Positions 1 to 5,921 of a stretch of DNA of 6,076 nt are shown one piece after another (within the stretch, counting starts at the first letter, position 1; each line of letters opens with the position of its first letter). Made by a program: the position numbers and the translations under genes. Below the pieces are notes generated by a model that was not told where the DNA came from, did not search any database, and saw only the letters and a list, made by a program, of their open reading frames with translations. Source of the stretch: CBDUXZ01 sp965371325 [NCBI: uncultured bacterium] (GTDB lineage Bacteria > JAUYMQ01); the NCBI GenBank assembly GCA_965371325.1, contig CBDUXZ010000133.1, positions 1-6,076 on the forward strand, in the 5' to 3' direction.

Positions 1-833
1 CCGATGATGATCTCGATGGTCGTTACGGGCGTCACGCGGAGTTGCTCGAAGGTGCCCACCTGCCGCTCCCGCACGATGGCGAGGGCCGTTGTCAGAACGC
101 AGAGGAACGTGATGATGAAGCCGATCAGGCCGGGGAGCGTGAAGTCGGTCGTGCGCATGCCGGGGTTGAAGAGGTTTCTCTGCACCACACGGAGAGCCCC
201 CGCGCCCCGGGGACGCGCAAGATCATCGCCCGACCCGGAAGTGTTCGCCACATCGCCCCCCCGCGGCAACGCCATGATGTTTCCCCCCGCCTGATCAAGC
301 TCCCCGCGCGCAAGCCCAAAAGGGGGCGGCACGCCGCTGGCGATCGGAACCACCCGGGGGTCACCGGACTGCAGCTTCTTCTGGAAGACGTTCACGGTCG
401 CCTGGATGATCGCGTCGGCATTCGCGGCGAGCACCGTCTCCGTGCCGTCGAAGATGGTCTGGATGCGGGCCGTCCGGCCCCGCGCGAGATCGCTCGAGAA
501 GCCCGGCGGAATCACGACGGCCGCCGAAAGACCCGTTGAGGCCATCTCGCTTCTAAGCTGTGCGAGGCTTTTGAGCGGAACCATCTTGAAATAGCCCGTG
601 CTCTCGAGTGAGGAGAGGAGCCGGCGACTCGGCCCGCTCCGGTCGGCATCGAAGACGCCGAGGGGAAGATTGCGTACCTCGATCGTAAGCGCGTAGGCGA
701 GCATCGCGATCATGAGAAGCGGGAAGATGGTCAGGATGAGGAGCGTGAAGGGATCGCGCCCCAGCTCGGTAAACTCGCGCCACATGAGCGTGCGCAGACG
801 GCCGACGGCCCGGAAGCTGCTGAAGCGCTTCAC
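1..833 (-). CDS. ABC-2 type transporter permease (YbhS/YhhJ-like), 3' end outside window
   Basis: This is the membrane subunit of an exporter. The visible 277 codons start with GTG at 833, which overlaps the stop of the upstream ATPase gene as GTGA. A purine-rich GAAGG lies just upstream. The N-terminal segment 'WREFTELGRDPFTLLI' (residues 18-33) and a first membrane helix at about 29-49 are typical of the ABC2_membrane family. A long periplasmic region follows to about residue 230. The family block 'RNLFNPGMRTTDF' (219-231), a second helix (about 232-254) and the cytoplasmic 'RERQVGTFEQLRVTP' (255-269) then appear. The remaining helices, expected for a protein of roughly 370 residues, lie outside the window. 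Residues about 160-213 form an unusual Gly/Pro/Ala-rich insertion before the RNLFNP block. The substrate cannot be read from the sequence. A second permease gene often follows in this kind of operon, but it would be out of view. Confidence 0.93.
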   Translation of the reverse strand, partial: MKRFSSFRAVGRLRTLMWREFTELGRDPFTLLILTIFPLLMIAMLAYALTIEVRNLPLGVFDADRSGPSRRLLSSLESTGYFKMVPLKSLAQLRSEMASTGLSAAVVIPPGFSSDLARGRTARIQTIFDGTETVLAANADAIIQATVNVFQKKLQSGDPRVVPIASGVPPPFGLARGELDQAGGNIMALPRGGDVANTSGSGDDLARPRGAGALRVVQRNLFNPGMRTTDFTLPGLIGFIITFLCVLTTALAIVRERQVGTFEQLRVTPVTTIEIII

Positions 834-1768
834 GGCGAAACCCCGCCTTCCGGTTCTCTTGACTCGAGCATCCCGAGAAAGACGGTCTCGAGGCTGGGGA
901 GAGCGATGCGGATGTTGAGGGCTGGGTCCTGCGCACGGACCCGCCGCTGGGCCTCCTCCACCGTCCGGGGCTCGAGATCGGGCAGGAGAAGGCGGGAGGG
1001 GGAGGGGAGGGCGTGCCCCGCCGGACCGACGATCTCGATGGAGTAACCGCCGGCGTGGATCGCCTTGAGTCTTTCAGGGGCATCGAGGGCGATGATCTGC
1101 CCCCGATCAATGAAGCCGATTGTCTCGGCGAACTCCATCTCGTCGAGGTAGTGGCTGGTGACGAAGACGGTCACGCCGTCCGACGCCATCTCCCGGATGA
1201 TTTGCCAGAACACCGCCCGGTTCTCCAGATCGACACCCGAGGTCGGCTCATCGAGAAACACGGCTTCCGGCTCGTGCAGAATCGCGCAGCAAAGCGCCGT
1301 CCTCTGCTTGATCCCCACGGAGAGCGACGAGACGCGCGTGTTCTCGTGGGGTCCGAGATCGAGCTGGTTCCGCAACAGATCCCAGCGCGATTCCCTGCGG
1401 CCCCGATCGAGGCTGTAGATCCCCGCGGCGAAGCGGACGTTTTCGTGAACAGTGAGTGCGGGGTAGAGCGAGAGCTTCTGGCTCATGTAACCGATCCGGT
1501 GGAGAACGCTTCGCTCCTCGCCCGGCACGCGGAAGCCCGCGACGCTCGCGGAGCCTTCCGTTGGCGCAAGGAGTCCGCAGAGCATTCTTATCGTTGTGGA
1601 TTTTCCCGATCCGTTGCTCCCGACGAAACCGAAGATGGATCCGCGCGGAATTCGGAAGCTCACGTTATCGACAGCCGTGAAATCGCCGAAGACCTTCGTG
1701 AGGCCGACGGCCTCGATGGCTATATCCGGATTTCCGTGGCCTCGGCGGAGTTGCGGAGGGCTACTCAT
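830..1768 (-). CDS. ABC transporter ATP-binding protein, second NBD of the exporter (YbhF C-terminal-half-like)
   Basis: This 312-residue cytoplasmic ATPase is expected to power the ABC-2 permease encoded just downstream. The Walker A motif is GSNGSGKST (50-58) and the Q-loop is Gln97. Walker B is AVFLDEP (169-175) with catalytic Glu174, followed by the D-loop SGVD (177-180). The switch His206 sits in TSHYLDE. The signature is SLSVGIKQR (148-156): a Val replaces the first Gly of the usual LSGG core. A C-terminal extension (about 240-312) with 'RRVRAQDPALNIRIALPSLETVFL' is shared in outline with the other ATPase, as is common for drug and lipid exporters of this class. The ATG at 1768 gives an 8-base overlap with the preceding gene, and the stop overlaps the permease start by 4 bases. 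The family is certain; the substrate is unknown. It most likely pairs with the preceding ATPase as a heterodimer (inference). Confidence 0.95.
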   Translation of the reverse strand: MSSPPQLRRGHGNPDIAIEAVGLTKVFGDFTAVDNVSFRIPRGSIFGFVGSNGSGKSTTIRMLCGLLAPTEGSASVAGFRVPGEERSVLHRIGYMSQKLSLYPALTVHENVRFAAGIYSLDRGRRESRWDLLRNQLDLGPHENTRVSSLSVGIKQRTALCCAILHEPEAVFLDEPTSGVDLENRAVFWQIIREMASDGVTVFVTSHYLDEMEFAETIGFIDRGQIIALDAPERLKAIHAGGYSIEIVGPAGHALPSPSRLLLPDLEPRTVEEAQRRVRAQDPALNIRIALPSLETVFLGMLESREPEGGVSP

Positions 1769-2720
1769 CCGCGAGCGCCTCTCGTGTCAGAGCGCGCAAC
1801 GCGGTGTTCATGTCGGGATGTTGCTGCTCGATGAGAGAAACGCGATCGCCGCCGTCAGGCTGTGCGCGAACGCGGCGCTCAATCTCGTCGGGCGGAAGAT
1901 CTTCGGTGGTTTCGATCGCGACGGCGTTGCCAAGAAAGCTTGACGAGACGAGCCAGGACTCCGAGGCGAGCTGCACGGAAAGCCGGGAGAGATCGTGGCC
2001 GTGAATGCGATACTCGGTAATTCGCTGGGCGTGCTCGCGGAGGATGTCCGCCGGCGTACCGCGGGTCATGACGCGCCCGTGCATGAGGTAGATCAACTCG
2101 TCGCATCTCTCCGCCTCCTCGACGTAGTTGGTGGAGATGATCACCAGAGTTTCGGGGCTTCTCCCGAGGATCTCCCAGATCTCATGGCGGGCGGCTACGT
2201 CGACGCCGTTGTTGGGCTCGTCGAGGATGAGAAGGCGGGGGCGGTGAAGCAGGGCACAGGCGATGGCGAGCTTCTGTTTCATCCCTCCGGAGAGCTGTCC
2301 CGCCACCCGGCCTTCGAAGGGCGCGAGCCCGGTGGCTTCCAGGAGCGCGCCCTTCCTGGCTTCGAACTCTCCTTTAGGAATTCCGCGTATCGATGCGAAA
2401 AACTGAAGGTTCTCAGCGACGCTCATGTCGGCGTAGAGGCCCCAGCTCTGGGGGACGTAACCGACCTCGGCCTTCAGCTTCTGTGCCTCCCGGGGGAGGA
2501 CGTGGCCGAGCACCTCGACTCTCTCACCCTCAAACTCGAGAAGCCCGACGAGGGTGCGCAGGAGCGTGGTCTTCCCGGCGCCGTCGGGTCCGACGATGCC
2601 GAAGATGCCGGGGCGCGGGATACGAAAATCAACGCCGGCGAGAGCCCGGGTGCCGTTCGGGAAGGTCTTGCAGAGTCCCTGCACGCTGACGAGGGGCGCA
2701 GGTTCCCCCGGGTCGGTCAC
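1761..2720 (-). CDS. ABC transporter ATP-binding protein, first NBD of the exporter (YbhF N-terminal-half-like)
   Basis: This 319-residue ATPase begins with GTG at 2720, which overlaps the stop of the HlyD-like gene as GTGA. Walker A is GPDGAGKTT (44-52), a form I associate with the first NBD of YbhF/RbbA proteins. The Q-loop is Gln91, the signature is a canonical LSGGMKQK (143-150), and Walker B is LLILDEP (163-169) with Glu168. Two features are odd. The D-loop region reads DEPNNGVD instead of the common DEPTxGVD. The switch histidine is replaced by Asn198 in 'ISTNYVEEAE' (codon at 2127-2129). From memory, the first NBD of RbbA/YbhF also lacks this His (it has Ala), so this is probably a lineage feature and not a sequencing error. 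It sits between the adaptor gene and the second ATPase gene and probably forms the partner NBD. The substrate is unknown. Confidence 0.95.
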   Translation of the reverse strand: MTDPGEPAPLVSVQGLCKTFPNGTRALAGVDFRIPRPGIFGIVGPDGAGKTTLLRTLVGLLEFEGERVEVLGHVLPREAQKLKAEVGYVPQSWGLYADMSVAENLQFFASIRGIPKGEFEARKGALLEATGLAPFEGRVAGQLSGGMKQKLAIACALLHRPRLLILDEPNNGVDVAARHEIWEILGRSPETLVIISTNYVEEAERCDELIYLMHGRVMTRGTPADILREHAQRITEYRIHGHDLSRLSVQLASESWLVSSSFLGNAVAIETTEDLPPDEIERRVRAQPDGGDRVSLIEQQHPDMNTALRALTREALADE

Positions 2721-3781
2721 AGGGCGTCCTCATCCGGTCTCGCTTCGGCGACGGGTGTCCGTCCGGGGGCTGGGCCCAGCTTGACGTAGACGTTTCCCTG
2801 GGAGCCCGGCCTGAAGTGTTCGAGCCCCTCGAGAATGGTCGCCTTCGCCTCGTAAACCTGCGTGACGCGATCGTCCCGAGTTTCGATGTTCCTGGGAGTG
2901 AACTCGGCTTCGTTTGCGAGGTAGCTGATGATTCCCCCGTATGTTTTTCCCGGCTCGGCGTCGAGCGCGATCTCGACGCGGGGTTGGAGTCGGACACTTG
3001 CGAGATCGGGAACGGGGATGTAGACGCGTACGTATCGATCCTGCGGCGAGAGCAGCCCGACCAGCGGGCTCCCCGGCGTGGCCAGCTCGCCCTCGAAGAT
3101 GTATTTCGTTTCGATGACGCCGTCGAAGGGAGCGGTGATCGTGTAGTCGCTCCGCTGAATCTCCGTCTGGTGGACAATCTCCTCCTGGCTCGCGACATGC
3201 TGTTTCAACGCTTCGACGTTCTGTCTGGCTGCGTCGATGAGGCGGCTGCTACCGTGGGCCACCGAGAGCTCGGCGCGCGCCGCGTTCAGGTTGGCGGCCG
3301 CCTGGCGCTGGTTACGTCGTGCAAGATCGAGAAGCTGGGAGCTCACGACGCGCTCCTTGTAGAGACGCTTGTTGCGCGCCAGTTCAAGCTCGGCGTATTC
3401 CGCGTTAGCCTCCATCTGGCTGACCTGGGCGCGTGCCGAAACGATTGCTCCGTCGACGTCGCTGATCACACGGGCGAGGTTTGCCTTCGCCGCCGCAAGG
3501 CGCCCCTTGACCGCCTGAGCCTCCGAGTTCGCCTGTGCCACCCGCGCGTCGATTTCGCGATTATCGATCCGCGCCAGGAGATCGCCCTTCTTCACCAGGG
3601 CTCCCTCGCGGGCGGGGGCCTGCTCGATACGGCCGGTCACCTTGCTGCGGATAATCCTCTCCTCACCCTCGACGAAGCCGGTGAGGACGAGTTTGGTGGG
3701 GCCGGAGAGCAGCTTGTAGAAGAGGAAGCCCCCCCCGAAGACGAGAACGAGCGCGAGGGGAACGACGAGCCGTTTGTCCAC
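2717..3781 (-). CDS. HlyD/YbhG-family membrane fusion protein (periplasmic adaptor)
   Basis: This is the adaptor that links an inner-membrane exporter to an outer-membrane channel. With the GTG start at 3781 it has 354 residues, a normal length for YbhG/YhiI. That start is chosen because GGGAGG lies 9 bases upstream and the protein then begins directly with a membrane anchor (about 6-23). An in-frame ATG at 3916 would add 45 residues with no recognisable signal. Domains in order are: first half of the biotinyl-lipoyl-like domain (about 34-75, 'VTGRIEQAPAREGALVKKGD'), a long coiled-coil hairpin rich in Ala, Gln and Arg (about 76-208), the second lipoyl half ('YTITAPFDGVIE', 213-224), and a beta-barrel region with 'AEFTPRNIETRDDRVTQVYE' (292-311), a block typical of YbhG-like adaptors. 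It is the first gene of the exporter operon. No TolC-like gene is visible in the window. Confidence 0.94.
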   Translation of the reverse strand: MDKRLVVPLALVLVFGGGFLFYKLLSGPTKLVLTGFVEGEERIIRSKVTGRIEQAPAREGALVKKGDLLARIDNREIDARVAQANSEAQAVKGRLAAAKANLARVISDVDGAIVSARAQVSQMEANAEYAELELARNKRLYKERVVSSQLLDLARRNQRQAAANLNAARAELSVAHGSSRLIDAARQNVEALKQHVASQEEIVHQTEIQRSDYTITAPFDGVIETKYIFEGELATPGSPLVGLLSPQDRYVRVYIPVPDLASVRLQPRVEIALDAEPGKTYGGIISYLANEAEFTPRNIETRDDRVTQVYEAKATILEGLEHFRPGSQGNVYVKLGPAPGRTPVAEARPDEDAL

Positions 3782-3790
3782 GTGCGCGTG

Positions 3791-3796
3791 CCTCCC
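3791..3796 (-). promoter_or_regulatory. Ribosome binding site that decides the HlyD-like start
   Basis: Read on the minus strand this is GGGAGG, with a 9-base spacer to the GTG at 3781. It is the best Shine-Dalgarno match near the 5' end of the reading frame and supports the 354-residue start over the longer ATG start at 3916. Confidence 0.6.
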
Positions 3797-4024
3797 GTAG
3801 AGAAGGAAGGCCCCTTGGGGACGGGGCTCTGGGTCCGAATTACCCTCAAATGCTGGAAAGTGCAAGTGATGACTGGTAGGGTTGCCTCGAATGAAACGCC
3901 TGCCCGCGGTCCCCATAGGCCGTAAAAACGGGCCGGGACAAGGACCTTTTTGCCGCGACGGGCCTGCACGGAAAGCCCATCGGGGGCCACGGGATTTCAG
4001 TGCGAGGGCGATGCTGCTCGCCGC

Positions 4025-4030
4025 GAGGAG
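4025..4030 (+). promoter_or_regulatory. Ribosome binding site that decides the hydrolase start
   Basis: GAGGAG lies 6 bases upstream of the ATG at 4037. The ATG at 4031 in the same frame would leave no spacer after this motif, and upstream in-frame starts such as 3950 lack a comparable site. Confidence 0.6.
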
Positions 4031-4036
4031 ATGGGG

Positions 4037-4918
4037 ATGGAACAGATCGGGATCAAGGCCAACGGACTGGAATTCCAGGCCCTCACCGCCGGCGAGGGGC
4101 CGCTGGTTCTCCTACTTCACGGGTTTCCCGACACGCCGCACACGTTCCGCGATCTCATGCCGCGGCTGGCGGGCGCGGGATACCGCGCCGTGGCGCCCTG
4201 GATGCGCGGCTACGCACCAACGGGCGTTGCGCCCGACGGGAACTACCAGGTCATCTCTCTTGCCCAGGACGTCGTCGGAATCATCGACGCGCTCGCACCC
4301 GGCGCAGGCGATGGCAGGGCCCGCATCATCGGGCACGACTGGGGATCCCCCGTGACGTATTTCGCCTCTCTCCTGGCGCCGGAGAAGATCGCGCGTATCG
4401 CGGTAGCGAGCATTGCGCATCCCCTGCAGTTTGCGATGGCGATCACGGGGAACTACGCCCAGGCGAAGCGCTCCTGGTACATGTACTACTTCCAGCTTCC
4501 GCTGGCGGCCGAAACGGTGCGCAACAACGACTTCGAGCTTGTGGAGCGGCTCTGGCGCGACTGGTCGCCCGGCCTGGAGCCGCCCCCTGATCTGCTCGCG
4601 GAAGTGCGCGCGTCGCTGAAGGCGCCCGAAAACCTCGAGGCTGCGCTTGGCTGGTACCGCGCGCTGTTTAATCCCGCCCATCAGGATCCGGAGATCAACG
4701 CGCTTGGGGATGAGCTGGGGGCGAAGACGCCCGCCTGCCCGGCGCTTGCACTTTTTGGCGACAACGACGGCTGCATGGGCGCGGAAGTTTCCGAAGGCAT
4801 GGAGGCCTTCTTCCCCGCCGGTCTCGATCGGCACGTGCTTCCGAACGCCGGGCACTTCCTCCATCTGGAAGCGCCTGACGAGGTGGCGCGGCTCCTCCTG
4901 GATTTTCTGAAGGATTAG
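4037..4918 (+). CDS. Alpha/beta hydrolase, epoxide hydrolase-like (Asp nucleophile)
   Basis: This is a 293-residue enzyme of the epoxide hydrolase/haloalkane dehalogenase branch of the alpha/beta hydrolases. The oxyanion-hole motif HGFP is at 28-31. The nucleophile elbow GHDWGS (99-104) presents Asp101, not Ser, so an ester intermediate on Asp is expected. The acid is probably Asp244 in 'FGDNDGCMG' (Asp242 is the alternative), and the base is His273 in 'NAGHFLHLEAP'. The cap domain (about 128-225) contains 'SWYMYYFQLP' (146-155) and 'LGWYRA' (204-209); both are places where epoxide hydrolases carry the ring-opening tyrosines, which favours an epoxide hydrolase over a dehalogenase. There is no signal peptide, so the enzyme is cytoplasmic. 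It is transcribed divergently from the exporter operon; any functional link between them is speculative. The true substrate cannot be read from the sequence. Confidence 0.92.
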   Translation: MEQIGIKANGLEFQALTAGEGPLVLLLHGFPDTPHTFRDLMPRLAGAGYRAVAPWMRGYAPTGVAPDGNYQVISLAQDVVGIIDALAPGAGDGRARIIGHDWGSPVTYFASLLAPEKIARIAVASIAHPLQFAMAITGNYAQAKRSWYMYYFQLPLAAETVRNNDFELVERLWRDWSPGLEPPPDLLAEVRASLKAPENLEAALGWYRALFNPAHQDPEINALGDELGAKTPACPALALFGDNDGCMGAEVSEGMEAFFPAGLDRHVLPNAGHFLHLEAPDEVARLLLDFLKD

Positions 4919-4971
4919 CGCTGCCCCCGGCGCGACGGCCCTTAGGATGCATCTTCGCGCAGCGGCTGCTT

Positions 4972-4990
4972 CCCTGGTTGCACACCGGGG
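4972..4990 (+). terminator. Hairpin downstream of the hydrolase gene, possible weak terminator
   Basis: CCCTGGT pairs with ACCGGGG (7 bp including one T-G wobble) around the loop TGCAC, 53 bases after the hydrolase stop. No T-run follows, so it is not a standard intrinsic terminator. It may stabilise the mRNA end or be incidental. Confidence 0.25.
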
Positions 4991-4995
4991 AGGGC

Positions 4996-5023
4996 TTGCC
5001 GGTTCGGGCACCATCGGTTAAAT
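4996..5023 (+). promoter_or_regulatory. Candidate sigma70 promoter for the bolA-grxD unit
   Basis: A -35 element TTGCCG (4996-5001, 4 of 6 matches to TTGACA) is followed after 16 bases by a -10 element TTAAAT (5018-5023, 4 of 6 matches to TATAAT). Transcription would start near 5030, inside the adjacent IscR-like site, leaving a GC-rich leader of about 97 bases before the BolA/IbaG start. Confidence 0.45.
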
Positions 5024-5046
5024 TCCCGACTAATCCAATCGGGTAA
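5022..5046 (+). promoter_or_regulatory. IscR/Rrf2-type operator candidate upstream of bolA-grxD
   Basis: This 25-base imperfect palindrome has half-sites CCCGACT (5025-5031) and AATCGGG (5037-5043). Against the IscR type 1 consensus as I remember it (ATASYYGACT, then RWWWY, then AGTCRRSTAT), 21 of 25 positions agree. The mismatches are at 5024, 5035, 5038 and 5046. The site touches the last bases of the candidate -10 element and covers the expected transcription start, an arrangement that suits repression. The downstream genes encode Fe-S-associated proteins, which is a coherent target for a regulator that senses Fe-S cluster status. No iscR gene lies in this window, so the regulator's identity is inferred. 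Confidence 0.55.
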
Positions 5047-5126
5047 TCGGGGGGAGCGTCTCGGCCAGGCCGCCGGACAGGCAGGACCGGGCAAACGGGA
5101 GGCGCTACGCCGGGCGAGGGCGGTGC

Positions 5127-5372
5127 ATGGATACGGCGGAGATCAAGCGGCTCATCGAGAAAGCGATCCCGGCGAGCGAGGCCACGGTGGAAGACACCGG
5201 GGGCGGGAATCATTTCCAGGCGACCGTCGTCTCGAGCGCTTTTGAAGGAAAGCGCATGATTGCACAACACCGCATGGTCTACGAAGCCCTCGAGAAATCC
5301 ATCGCCGATGAGACCATTCACGCGATGGCGCTGAAAACGCTCACACCCGCGGAGCGCGAACAGGGACGCTAG
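5127..5372 (+). CDS. BolA/IbaG family protein (Fe-S metabolism)
   Basis: This 81-residue protein has the class II KH-like fold typical of BolA. The diagnostic blocks are 'VEDTGGGNHFQATVVSSAFE' (21-40), 'AQHRMVYEAL' (46-55) and 'ETIHAMALKTLTPAE' (62-76). The conserved histidines His29, His48 and His65 are present; the one in the IHA-LKT block (His65) is the most invariant in the family and a likely cluster or regulatory ligand. The short length and the 'GNHFQATVVS' wording are closer to the IbaG/YrbA/BolA2 subgroup than to E. coli BolA itself. GAGGG (5116-5120) lies 6 bases before the ATG. The gene is followed after 70 bases by a CGFS glutaredoxin gene on the same strand. BolA proteins bind such glutaredoxins through a shared [2Fe-2S] cluster, so the pair very probably acts together in Fe-S trafficking or iron sensing. 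Confidence 0.93.
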   Translation: MDTAEIKRLIEKAIPASEATVEDTGGGNHFQATVVSSAFEGKRMIAQHRMVYEALEKSIADETIHAMALKTLTPAEREQGR

Positions 5373-5442
5373 CGCGGCGCCGGGCCGACAAAATTCCGTG
5401 GTTCCCCGGTGGAACCCGTAGAAGAAGAGAGAGGAAGAGACG

Positions 5443-5769
5443 ATGGCCGAAGAGATTTTGGAGGCGATCAAGAAAGCCGTTTCCGAAAACGACGTGGTTC
5501 TTTTCATGAAGGGGACGCCGGACTTCCCGCAGTGCGGTTTTTCCGCCGCGACGGTCCAGCTACTGCGCGAGAGCCGAATCCCGTTTGTCACGATGGACGT
5601 CTTCTCGCATTCCGAGTTCCGTCCGACGCTGAAAACGTTCTCGAACTGGCCGACCTTCCCCCAGCTCTACGTTCGGGGGGAGCTGGTCGGCGGGGCGGAT
5701 ATCGTCAAGGAGATGCAGGAGCGCGACGAGTTGCAGCCGTTGCTAGAAGGCTCCGCCGAAAAAAGCTGA
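5443..5769 (+). CDS. grxD: Monothiol glutaredoxin, Grx4 family (CGFS type)
   Basis: This 108-residue single-domain monothiol glutaredoxin carries and transfers [2Fe-2S] clusters as a glutathione-ligated homodimer or as a heterodimer with BolA-type proteins. The active-site CGFS is at 31-34 with the only cysteine of the protein, Cys31. The glutathione-binding features are Lys23 in 'FMKGTP', the 'WPTFPQLY' segment with the TFP turn (69-76), and 'GGADIVKEM' (83-91). The length matches E. coli GrxD. The start ATG has a purine-rich site (GAGGA, 5431-5435) 7 bases upstream. It is the second gene of the unit with the BolA/IbaG gene and is followed by an intrinsic terminator. It should share the IscR-like control upstream of that gene if the two are cotranscribed; no separate promoter is evident in the 70-base gap. 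Confidence 0.97.
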   Translation: MAEEILEAIKKAVSENDVVLFMKGTPDFPQCGFSAATVQLLRESRIPFVTMDVFSHSEFRPTLKTFSNWPTFPQLYVRGELVGGADIVKEMQERDELQPLLEGSAEKS

Positions 5770-5806
5770 AAACCGAGCCTCCGTTTTTCCCCGGTTATTT
5801 ATGACG

Positions 5807-5838
5807 CCCCGATGCCAAGCGCGTCGGGGTTCTCTTTT
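5807..5838 (+). terminator. Intrinsic terminator of the bolA-grxD unit
   Basis: CCCCGATGC (5807-5815) pairs with GCGTCGGGG (5821-5829), a 9-bp stem with one T-G wobble and the loop CAAGC, followed directly by TTCTCTTTT (5830-5838). It lies 37 bases after the grxD stop codon. Confidence 0.85.
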
Positions 5839-5862
5839 GGAGGGCTGGCTCCAAAAGCCGGC
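5835..5862. repeat. Overlapping inverted repeats after the terminator
   Basis: A perfect 8-bp inverted repeat, TTTTGGAG (5835-5842) and CTCCAAAA (5849-5856) with loop GGCTGG, begins inside the T-tract of the terminator. A second stem, GCTGGCT (5844-5850) with AGCCGGC (5856-5862), overlaps it, so the two cannot form together. They may extend the terminator or lie in the leader of the next gene. Confidence 0.5.
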
Positions 5863-5921
5863 TGGTTGCCAGGCCCAGGGAGGGCGGTGTAGGCTGTCGG
5901 GGCCGTAGATCTTCATCTCAT

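Larger units (their letters stand above)
3782..4036. promoter_or_regulatory. Divergent intergenic region between exporter operon and hydrolase gene
   Basis: These 255 bases lie between two divergent start codons and must hold both promoters unless the hydrolase is read from elsewhere. For the exporter, the minus strand offers a weak candidate: TTGCAC (3865-3860) followed about 15-17 bases later by GGTAAT/TAATTC (3844-3837). For the hydrolase I see no convincing -35/-10 pair. An imperfect inverted repeat spans 3924-3951: A5, GG and CC arms face GG, CC and T5 around a 7-base loop, with one bulged C and one G-A mismatch. It could be an operator or a leader hairpin, but it may be chance. Confidence 0.3.

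Noticed and set aside
1316-1318. LSVG signature of the second ATPase as a sign of pseudogenisation
   Set aside because: All other motifs and the full length are intact and the reading frame is clean. A degenerate signature in one NBD is common in heterodimeric ABC exporters.
1013-1834. Long plus-strand open frame across the second ATPase gene (273 residues)
   Set aside because: It is antisense to a clearly conserved ABC ATPase, has no recognisable domain, and is the kind of shadow frame that high-GC coding DNA produces.
3842-3882. ACCCT (3842-3846) and AGGGT (3878-3882) as a possible operator in the divergent region
   Set aside because: Only 5 bp per arm, separated by 31 bases with no extension. 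This is expected by chance.
3782-3916. 45-residue N-terminal extension of the adaptor from an ATG at 3916
   Set aside because: It lacks a membrane or signal segment, reads as non-conserved, and the GTG at 3781 has a good ribosome binding site directly before the membrane anchor.
2816-3925. Long plus-strand open frame across the adaptor gene (369 residues)
   Set aside because: It is antisense to the HlyD-like gene, whose motifs are unambiguous. The translation shows no family signature and is a codon-bias artefact.
4112-5014. Minus-strand open frame opposite the hydrolase gene (300 residues)
   Set aside because: The hydrolase on the plus strand has a complete set of catalytic motifs. The antisense frame is rich in Arg and has no domain.
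4695-5591. Minus-strand open frame spanning the hydrolase end, the intergenic gap and bolA
   Set aside because: It crosses three well-supported plus-strand features and shows no protein family pattern.
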